Assembly (NCBI GenBank): GCA_021234155.1
Contig: JAJEKV010000008.1
Location: 24,601,815 to 24,665,814, forward strand
Direction of reading: 5' to 3'
Length of the DNA stretch: 64,000 nucleotides
DNA from: Isoetes taiwanensis
Lineage: Eukaryota; Streptophyta; Lycopodiopsida; Isoetales; Isoetaceae
The first letter of the stretch is position 1. Every line of letters starts with the position of its first letter. The position numbers and the translations under genes were made by a program. The notes below the pieces were generated by a model. The model saw only the letters and a program-made list of their open reading frames with translations. It was not told the origin of the DNA and made no database searches. This document shows positions 55,780 to 64,000 of this stretch, one piece after another.

Positions 55780-57130
55780 TGAACATGAGGAGTTGATACA
55801 AGAAGAAGAAATGACTAACCTTGTTGTAAAATGAGCAGGACTTGTCAACTATACCAGCCTCAAGGTTGGCAACAACCTATTAGGAGGTTCCTTCCAAGAT
55901 CGGAGATACCTTCCAATTTTCAAAAGCCAAGCTTATAAGTTTAAGTTAAAATGTTTGACTTACTCCTTGGTTGGTGACATCTTGTGCAAGGTAAATAGGG
56001 ATGGTGTACTCTTAAGATGTGTTGATGAAGATGAAGCTGCCCCGGTACTTTGCTGAAAATCACAAAGGCGTTTGTGTGGTCATTTTGCAGCAGATACAAC
56101 CGCCAAGAAAATATTGAGGTCTGGTTTATTTCGCCCTCATTTATTTAAAGATTGTTATGATATTATAAAGACTTGTCATCAATGCCGATCTTTGGCAAAA
56201 GAATCTTGCATCCCGCCCCTCTTACAGAATTGTCTCCCCGGTCCATTTCAAGTTTGGGATTGGACTATGTTGGCCCTATCAATCCTCCATCCTCAGCCTC
56301 AAAGATGAATACATTGTTGTGGCTACAGATCTGCTCACTAAGTGGTCGGCAAGACCTTTAAGGAAAGCAAATGCCCATACTATCGCTAGATTTTGCATGA
56401 GAATATTTGCTCTAGGTTTGGCATTCCTTTTAAAATTTTGACTGATAGAGGCTCTACTTTTATTAATGAAGTTATTAATTTCCTTGTTTCAAGTCTCAAG
56501 ATCAAGCATGTGAAAAGCTCAGCCTATTATCCTCAAGGAAATGGCCAAGGTGAGTCTACTAACAAAGTGCTTAAGGGTATTTTGCAAAAAAATGCTTTGC
56601 CAAAACCAAAGGGATTGGCACTTGAAATTATATGATGCTCTTTGGGCTCATAGAATTACTTCTAAAGCAGCTACTAATGCCTCACCTTCAGCTTTTAGTA
56701 TATGGAGTAGAGGTCGTTATTCCAAATGAGTTAGAGATACCTTCTTTAAGGATGGCACTCAAGCTTGAATTGAGTTTTCAAGCCTTGAAGCACGTGTATG
56801 AAGTTCTGTTAAAATTAGATGAAGAAAGGTTTGTTGCAGAGAATTACAACTTGTCAAGAAGGCTAAGAGTGCAAAGCAGCCTTTCAAGGCCGCTCACAAA
56901 CTACAAGACAAGTTTGCACCTATGGAACTAGTTTTAAAGTGGAATGCTAAAGATGAAGGAAAGCTTTCAAAGTTTGAAAATCCCTGGAGGGTCCCTATCG
57001 ATTTTAGGAGATGTCGGTCGCTCATCTTATAGGTTGGCGTGATCTTGGTACAGATTAGAACCTGCCAAATCCCATTAATATTCAACACCTTAAAGATATT
57101 GGCCTCAAAGATGCCCTGCTTGAGCCTCTT
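55780..57130 (+). pseudogene. pol: Gypsy integrase and tail, copy 1
   Basis: The zinc region CGHFAADTTAKKILRSGLFR and CYDIIKTCHQC is the H.H...C..C integrase module, read at 56072-56308. The core shows SLGLDYVGPI near 56,250 (first D), LTDRGSTFINEVINF near 56,430 (second D) and YYPQGNGQGESTNK near 56,525 (glutamate), so the DDE residues are recognisable. The part after it (LWAHRITSKAATNASPS) matches the W.....T.TG.TP helix. A tail with LVLKWNAKDEGKLSKFENPW (56,930 onward) resembles the GPR/F-like C-terminal domain. Confidence 0.85.
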
Positions 57131-57730
57131 CACCCTATATAAGCATTTGTTCTAGCTTAGAATAGGTTAGTTCATAATTTCAAAGCTGAAGTTTTTAATA
57201 TTTCTTTTGATTAGCATATTTCCTTTGAGGTTTGATATTGTGTTTTTCTGCTTAGTCAGCAGGAATGTGACCACAAGGGATGAAGACTTTGATTATTACC
57301 TATTAATGGGCTCTATGTTGTCATGACAGACCATTTGTTAAAACATTTCATCCGCCTTCTAAACGCCTATTCTTCATAAAGACCTTGCTTCCCATTGAGT
57401 TCTAGAGTGCTATCCATATATAATTTTCCACATCTTGCTTGGCACTCATGCTAACCTTGATTTACTTTATTCATATGTGTTCATTCTTTTCTCCTCCATT
57501 TTCATCTCTTTATAAGTTGCCCTACATTCCATTTCAACCTTCTATCCTTTTATTTTCATTCCCTACAATGCTCGCACCACATTTCCACCATAGCAGAGTT
57601 CATCTCACACTCATACCACTCATTTCATTACTCTACATCATTCACACCGCACTCAAGATTTGAAGATCCTCGCCTAAGCTTACATCCGTTAGGGCCGAGG
57701 GGACCAGCCTATTCTTTCCTTTTGAGGAGA
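57131..57730. other. Gypsy 3' untranslated region
   Basis: No gene is seen between the end of the integrase tail and the next LTR. The last bases before the LTR (tttgaggaga) could be the polypurine tract. Element copy 2 is cut before this region, so it cannot be compared. Confidence 0.5.
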
Positions 57731-59870
57731 TGTTGCCCATTTCTCGCAACATGGACTAGCATCTATTATCAAAAACTTTGTTTCATCCATATTTCCTCTA
57801 AGGAAAAGTTTCAAAGCTATTGTGATCCCATTAGAGTTTGGAAGACATTTGACCAAGTTTGAAGGCATTGGGGATCTCCTTTTATAGCCTAATCTTTTCC
57901 TTTGAGGTAAAATACCTTTTAGACACATTCCCATTTGTTTAACATTTTCCTTTGATTTGAAGACCAGCAAAGGCTATAGCAAGATTATCAAAGAAGCACA
58001 AGTTGTTTTACCAAAGCTCAACCTTATGAAGCTTGCTTGAGTTTCATTAGTAGTTTGAAGTCACACACATAAGGATGCCATCTTGAAGTGAAATGTGCTC
58101 TTATTCTAGCCTTGAAGTTTGGAAGACCCTTATAGAAGTTTGGAAGACCCTTAGGCTTTGAGCAAATGTATCTTCACTATGAGGTATGATTTGAGCATTA
58201 GAGACAATCCGAGATGAAATCAAGTGCTACAGAGGTACCCATCTTGTCTTCATTCCATATCCACCTTTTTATGTCCTATGAACCTTTTTATAACCTTTCT
58301 TTCACCATTTTTTCCACTTTTGAGACCTTTTCCCATCATTTCACTACCCATTTTCTTATTGATCCTACCCTCAATTGAGAATTGCCCCTAATGATCTTGA
58401 AAAACTTCAAAGGCAAGAAAAAACTCTTTTCTCATTCTCATTTCATCTTCCTAAACCCTAGTATAGCCTATTTACACCCCTTTTTCCCATCTTTTCCCAT
58501 GACTTTTTCACCATCCCTATGTTGTAATATTCATTGACCATGGGTCAAAATGGACAAAAATTCAAATATTTCCAGTTTGACTGAAACCTTCTAGATGGAA
58601 AAGCTTTACAAAAAGAGCTAACATAGCCTTTTTAAATTTGAAAACCCTTGAAGGCCTTCAAAATTCGATTCTGACGCGCGTACAAAAAAAATAAAACCTT
58701 ATTCTAGCCTATCTACCCTATCTAATTCTCGCATAGTTCCGTGTCACTTCCAATTTTTCCACGCAAGTGCCAGTGGCTGCGGGGCCGCATTACCTGCCGG
58801 TACTTCAAGCAAGTGGGGGCACGCATTGCCATTAGTTGAGTCAAAGACTTTCCCTTATATACCTCGGTGCCCGTAACCACCCTCCTACTGTGGATATATC
58901 ATCCTTAAGCACTTTCGATGAACCCTCAAGAAATAGGGGAACTCGCTAAACCGCCAATTCGCGCTGCCTAAATTTGATTGAATCCCCGCCTAATTTTCCC
59001 TCGAGATCAACTCCCTAACCCTTTTCCGAGACCTCGGGACTCCCTCTCGTGGCACTTGATCCGCGGGAGAAATTGCTCAAATTTGGCCTAAAATCACTCT
59101 ACCGAAGCATAGTTTTAGAGAAAAATGGGCTTAAACCAAAGATTCCGCATCAAATCGACACGCCCCTCAGAGATAGACCTCTCGCGGATCTTGGCGCATT
59201 TTGATATTCTCGATATTATTCGCTTCCTCGCCTATTCAAATTTGCTCGGGCTCGCCTGCGGATTGAAAGATCTCGGCCCAGTTGTGACTTGTTCACACTG
59301 CAAGTAATTCTCAACTACAACTCAAAAAGTCACTTCATTCTATTTCACAAGAGTTCTCCCAGATTCACTAAAGGCTAAGACACCTGGATTTTTTCAAACA
59401 TCAAGAGTATGTTTGACTTGGTAATGCCTTGCTAACACTATCAACTTCTTTGTGTTACATTTCTATAATGCATAGTCTTTTTGCCTCTTCATAAAAATCT
59501 TAGAGAGTATATTCATCTTTTGTAATCCTCAAGATTGCGGCTTTTTAAAGCTAAAAACTAAAACAAAACCCAAAAATATTTATTCCAAGCTTTATTCTTT
59601 CTCGTGATAGTTAAGATTTCATCTTCATAAAAATCTTAGAGACCTACACATTCAAAGAAAAACACATAAAGACCTTTTTTCCTAACTGCTGTGAGTTTGC
59701 TCTTTTCCCGAGGCCTCCTGCTACTTACAGAGAAACTTTGTAAAACTCTTTTTGCTATTTAAACCTCTATGCACATGATCTAGGGTTATTTTTGAAGTTG
59801 CCCTCGCATGCATCCCAACTCAAGATTCCTTATCAAACTCCATCTCCGCAAATTTTGGCTCTCCTGCTTT
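57731..59870 (+). repeat. Gypsy LTR (shared, middle)
   Basis: Starts TGTTGCCCATTTCTCGCAAC at 57,731 and runs parallel to 49,189-51,425. It lacks the two 136-base local duplications found in copy 1 and carries instead the unique segment at 57,885-58,000. The right edge is inferred from the region matching the candidate primer site (ctttggcatcacaac at about 59,867). Confidence 0.55.
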
Positions 59871-60339
59871 GGCATCACAACTTTTGACCGGATTTTGACC
59901 TACATTTTCTCAACCTTCCCATTATTCAAATCAAGTCAAATCTCCACCCCGCCTCTTTGCTCGCTGATCATCTATACCACAATCACACTTAAAAATCTCA
60001 CAAGGTGTGTCTGCAAGGCCATTTTGCTCGGACAGCTTTTTCGCTGTGGACTTTAGTGATTTTGAAAACCAATATTCCAAAATGACTTTTTCACTTCATA
60101 TGTCAAGGATTGATCACCAAGTGATTCGAGGTCCTAACCATTTTGTTTGAGCTTTCCTTTTGAGGTTATTGTGACTAAAATTCACTCGTGTTTTAGGCTA
60201 ACATTTTGGAGGTTTGACGGATGCACCGAAGTTGAACTCCATGGCACCAAGAAAGACTGCTGAGCTCACGAGCAACCTCGAGGTAAATGTCAACCAGATC
60301 TAGTAGTAGGGGTAAACATGAAAGTGGCTACCGGGGCCC

Positions 60340-61340
60340 ACAAAGAATGTTACAAATGTTTCTCGCTTTGCCTTTTTCCTCCACAAGCTCCTTACTAATT
60401 TGATTCACTATACTGCTTTCCCTTGTTATGATTCTTTCCATGAATGCTAACAATTTCCTTGAAGAATTTTGAAGAATATTATGAGGAGTACGGGAAGAAG
60501 AAAGGTACTGTGTTTGCCGAAGCCGATCAAATGCATGAAAGGTGATGAGGCCGTGATCCCCGGGTTGGATTTCGAATCAATAATAGGTACCTGCGGGATG
60601 AATTGGAACAAAGTTTCCTCATTAAGGTTTGGTAAGACTACTCACCCCCAGACCTTGTTTTGAGCTCACCTTTTCTATTAACAACCGGGTGAAAGTGTGA
60701 AACAAGATGTGGAAAGATTTAACTCTTATTTGCCGGTGTGTGTAATAGGAACCATGTCTCCCACCCAACTTTGCATCCGGGTTGTTTCCTTTTATCGAGG
60801 TTTGATGTCCGTGCCTAAGATTTATAGAAAGTTATTAAAACTTCAAAAGTTTGGTGAGCTTTCAGATTCAATCCATAAGACATTTGTAAAGCGGTCAGAT
60901 TTAGTAGAAATGCTAAGCTATCTCCGCCTCGATGACCGAGATCCATTCTACCCTCCTCATCATGATACCAGCAACGAAGTTACACTATGCTAATGTCACT
61001 CGTATGCAGTCAAGGAAAAAGAAGAAGCCAAAAGCCGAAGAGCTAGACCGTGCTCTCTAAATGAAATCGAGATAAGTAAGGCATTCCAAGCTCTCTTTAG
61101 AAGTTACCAAACAACCATGGAGTTAAAATAGTAATAATGCTCCTTCTTCTAGCTCACATACCAAATGCACACAACCGGGTGGTAAACCCTAATATAGGGC
61201 TGAAAATTGCTTTGCAAGATCTTGGTCCTAAATGCCACGTGCGCTTTCATTTTTGGTAGAGAATGTCCCCGCTTGTTCTTTTGCAAAGAGATAGGTCATG
61301 AAGAGAAGTTCCGGCGAAGGTTAAGAATTACCTTGCAAAG
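60340..61340 (+). pseudogene. gag: Gypsy gag, copy 2
   Basis: Parallel to 51,902-52,900. SIHKTFVKRSDLVEMLSYLR (60697-60993) and the KCMKGDEA region (60469-60663) are clear. The knuckle is damaged: the KRGHFGREC region of copy 1 reads kcHVRFHFWREC-like here through indels near 61,235. The upstream frame structure differs from that in copy 1. Confidence 0.7.
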
Positions 61341-61559
61341 CAAGAAAAAGGTAAACAGTGTCCAATATTAGTTTTATCGGTGACTCCCAGGCCGTAAGAA
61401 CAAGCAAAGAACAAGATGTTATGGTCAGGCAAACACGCATAGGCTCCATTCGTATATCTACAAGTTCTCATTCCACCAATTGTAGCTCCTAAGGTAACAT
61501 TTCAAATCCTCGATATATTCTCCCTCGCTCAAAGGTATAAAATGTAAAGATTTTGAGCT

Positions 61560-62130
61560 GATGAATTTGAATTGCTTTTTATGAAAAAACTCCAAGGTTA
61601 TCAGACTTACTAACTTTATTAAGGATTGCACCATCATACAGGAAAGCTTATCAAGAATACCCAAAATGTTGAAGAAATTGTCAGCAGTAAACTTGCAACA
61701 ACATTTCTCAGATTCCTACCCTCGAGCACACTCAAGATCCTGCAAGCTTTTATTTGTAAGGCTACTATAGGTACCTCCCATTTAGATAAGGTTTTGTTGG
61801 ATGGAGGTTCCTCCTAAATGTCATGCCTTATCATGTTATGAAACACTGAATCTCAAAGTAGAAGATGTAACACTTCTATTGTTCTAAAAACTCTTTCCAA
61901 TGCTAAGGTAGTACCCAAAGGGAGTGGTGAGGAAATGTGTCTGCTATCAATACGGGGAATCATTAACAGCACATTTGGTGGTTGTTGATTTTGAGAATGT
62001 TAATCATGCTAACATCTATGATTTATTATTGGGAAGCAAGGTGATGGTTTCCAGGATGCTAGGCCTATATGGTCTCGGGCATGGGTATTTGCACTATTCT
62101 CAAATGGAGCAACTTCCCATTAAACCGGTA
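61560..62130 (+). pseudogene. pol: Gypsy protease, copy 2
   Basis: KVLLDGGSS ends the frame at 61626-61817 where copy 1 continues; one base is missing after tcctcc. The later part, VVVDFENVNHANIYDLLLGS, is intact in another frame (61924-62154). Confidence 0.75.
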
Positions 62131-62269
62131 AACCAAACTGACCCCTTCTGCTAACATTAGATTCATAGATGTGGATATTTTGCAGAAGAAGAGATAGGAG
62201 TTTACGCTTAGGTCTAGATGTTGATATAAATGCAGTTATCAACTTTGCTCATGCAGAGTTCCCCGATCC

Positions 62270-62660
62270 AAAGAAAACAAGGCCTACCTTTGGTTTGATG
62301 GAGGTATGTCTAAAAAATTAGGGATTGCTTCTTCAGCCGCTATTCCAAGGATGCATCTTAAGCCGATGACTAAGATAGGAGGATTCATCCCAATATTTCT
62401 CTAATGCGCTATAATATAGGGCCCTCACAGCCTACAAGAAGAAGGTTCATGAATAATATTTCCTTACATTGTTATCTATGGAGACTCACAACTTGTTTCG
62501 GTGAAACGATTCGAGAATACCAAACAAAACATCAAGATATGGAGGATCCGAACACACAAGCCCTGGTGAATTGCTAACTTTTGATCATTGGGAAATTTAT
62601 CATATTCCAAGGTCTAAAATCCTCAGGTTTCCATTTCAGTGTGAAAACACTCTTGGGAGC
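62270..62660 (+). pseudogene. pol: Extra RNase H-like domain before RT, copy 2
   Basis: Parallel to 53,815-54,240: the FDGGMSKKLGIASSA start, IYGDSQLV near 62,475 and WEIYHIPRSK near 62,590 are present in different frames. Its position between protease and RT is the same as in copy 1, so the arrangement is not a local rearrangement of one copy. Confidence 0.7.
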
Positions 62661-62799
62661 ATCTCTCTCTCGAGGGAGCTTATCAAGGAAGATGTCCTAG
62701 ATGAAGATGAACTCTCTCAAGCCATCCTATCTTGACCATCAACCTGGAAGACAAGAGGAATCACACCAAGAACTTAGCGCACAAAGGAGGTATGTCCGT

Positions 62800-63990
62800 G
62801 ACTTCAAGTAAATGGGAGATCTATATGATGAAGATTGCAAAGGTAAAATGATTAAGTACTTTGAAGATTGGGTGGATGTTTTTTGCATGGGAATATCTCG
62901 TAATTGAAAGGGGTTGATAGGAGCATTTGTGAGTTTGAGATAAAAGTTCGTGATACTAAACCTCATTATGCGAGATTGAGAAGAATTAATTCTCACTTTT
63001 AGATCTTATCAAGCGTGAATTATTCAAAATGTGAGTCGCGTTTGATAGTTGACATTGTGAACCCTTCTGGTTTCTTTGTATTGTTCCGGGCTCTAAAAAG
63101 AATGGTTCTTCTACAATATGTGTGGATTATCGATCTAAATAGGCCCATCACAAAGATCAAGCATCTCTTGTCTTTTGGAAGAAATACTTTATGCAAGTGG
63201 TCGGGTAAAGCTCCCAAGTGTACTCATTTTTGATGGTTTCTCCGGTTTAATCAGATTAGCATCAGGAAGATCGTACCAAAGACATCCTTCATTACCCATG
63301 GGGAACTTATAAATGAAAAGGATGCCTTTGGCTTAATGAATGCCCCCGCTACATTTCGTGAGAGCTATGGATACCGGTTTTGCAAACATGACTCCCGAAA
63401 GCAATTCAGAAGTTTATCTTGATGATTTATGCTTAGGTAATCGGGTACAAGTGATCATATTTTCGCAGCTAACAAGGATATTTTTACATTGTGCGCATTA
63501 AACCGAGTTAATTCAAAACCCAAAGAAGTGCATCTTTTGGCATCCAAAGGCCTCTTAGGCCATGAGGTTTCGCTAAAGGCCTTCAAGTAGTCAAGAGAAG
63601 ATCATAGCTTTAAAAAGCTTCAAACACCCGTGACCATTAAAGAAGTCAAGGGATTTATGGGAATGACCTCTTCTTAAGAGTGTATGTGCCTAATTTCTCT
63701 CACCTTTATTATTAGTCCTATTCTAAGTTGACTAGAGTAGGCCAAGTTAGTAAAAGAGAAAGTAAATATAGGGCCTGTTTGGACCGATGAGTGTGAAAAG
63801 TTTTTTGCGATCATAGAAGCTATTTTGCCATTCTACACTTTTAAAAACTCCGTGACTCATTTCATTACCATTTAAAGTTTACATCACTATCACTAAAAAG
63901 GTCACTGGTAGCCTATATAGACACCCATTGCTTGCAAGCAAACAATGGTCTCAAACCTAAGAGAAGTATGAGCAATACGTAACTGAACGA
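62800..63990 (+). pseudogene. pol: Gypsy reverse transcriptase, copy 2
   Basis: SRLIVDIVNPSG (63015-63233), FDGFSGLIRLA-like sequence, SFITHGELI, a YLDD at about 63,417-63,428 and the connection region (LKSFKHP in one frame, EVKGFMG in another) are visible up to the window end. At least four frame changes occur. The RNase H and integrase lie beyond the window. Confidence 0.8.
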
Positions 63991-64000
63991 AGTACAACAA

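Larger units (their letters stand above)
49189..57730 (+). mobile_element. Ty3/gypsy element, copy 1
   Basis: Order seen: LTR, gag with zinc knuckle, protease, an extra RNase H-like domain, reverse transcriptase, connection/RNase H, integrase, tail, then the next LTR at 57,731. The protease signature (LDGGSS) and the extra RNase H place it near the Tat/Athila (OTA) part of the gypsy tree. Many frameshifts and stops interrupt every module. LTR start TGTTGCCCATTTC is the same in both copies, at 49,189 and 57,731, where homology to unrelated flank begins. Confidence 0.85.
57731..64000 (+). mobile_element. Ty3/gypsy element, copy 2 (cut by window end)
   Basis: Collinear with 49,189-55,560 at high similarity from LTR start through gag, protease, extra RNase H and RT, ending at the RT connection. 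The middle LTR is shared with copy 1, giving LTR-internal-LTR-internal. Substitutions and small indels cluster at CAG/CTG sites, and this copy has fewer of those triplets. Confidence 0.85.

Overview
The window looks like a gene-poor, repeat-rich stretch of a land-plant nuclear genome, AT-rich and full of decayed transposons. The evidence is plant-type PPR repeat fragments, a Ty1/copia element primed by the initiator-Met tRNA, a Ty3/gypsy element with a plant-style extra RNase H domain, a Helitron, a LINE 3' end and a receptor-kinase-like fragment. Several fragments (a DUF7869-like protein, a beta-class amino-methyltransferase-like sequence, an HUH-Rep-like sequence) suggest a non-seed plant such as a fern or lycophyte; that is inference. 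I see no intact host gene.

Layout. 1-18 kb: mostly anonymous sequence with a methyltransferase-like remnant (1.2-2.0 kb), a DUF7869-like pseudogene (13.6-15.8 kb), low-complexity tracts and a roughly 340-base tandem repeat. 18-34 kb: anonymous sequence crossed by many local direct repeats, an HUH-Rep-like remnant on the minus strand (23.3-24.3 kb) and receptor-kinase-like fragments (26.7-27.4 kb). 34.4-35.8 kb: two divergently oriented PPR pseudogenes. 35.7-48.7 kb: a ~2 kb unit that starts inside the plus-strand PPR remnant is present once intact (A) and again as a tandem-junction copy (B1/B2/C). It is separated by a nearly full-length copia element (37.8-42.3 kb) and a LINE 3' fragment (42.4-43.1 kb), and split by a ~3.1 kb Helitron (44,807-47,889) whose empty site is preserved in unit A. 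49.2-64 kb: a tandem pair of one gypsy element (LTR, internal, LTR, internal), the second cut by the window end.

Two global patterns matter most. First, about twenty local direct repeats between 18.9 and 49.8 kb, unrelated in sequence, nearly all lie at a lag of exactly 136 bases. A fixed lag independent of sequence points to an assembly or consensus artefact (136 is k-1 for k=137), although not every copy is identical. Second, blocks of the window are strongly depleted in CAG/CTG, and paralogues inside the window show these triplets becoming CG or being lost rather than C-to-T. This looks like systematic base-calling error at methylated CHG sites and would account for many frameshifts in the transposons.

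The coding remnants belong to separate mobile elements or dead genes and do not form a pathway. The most biologically interesting items are the RNase H-like domain placed before the reverse transcriptase in both gypsy copies, the Helitron with its empty site, the HUH-Rep-like fragment and the methyltransferase-like fragment.
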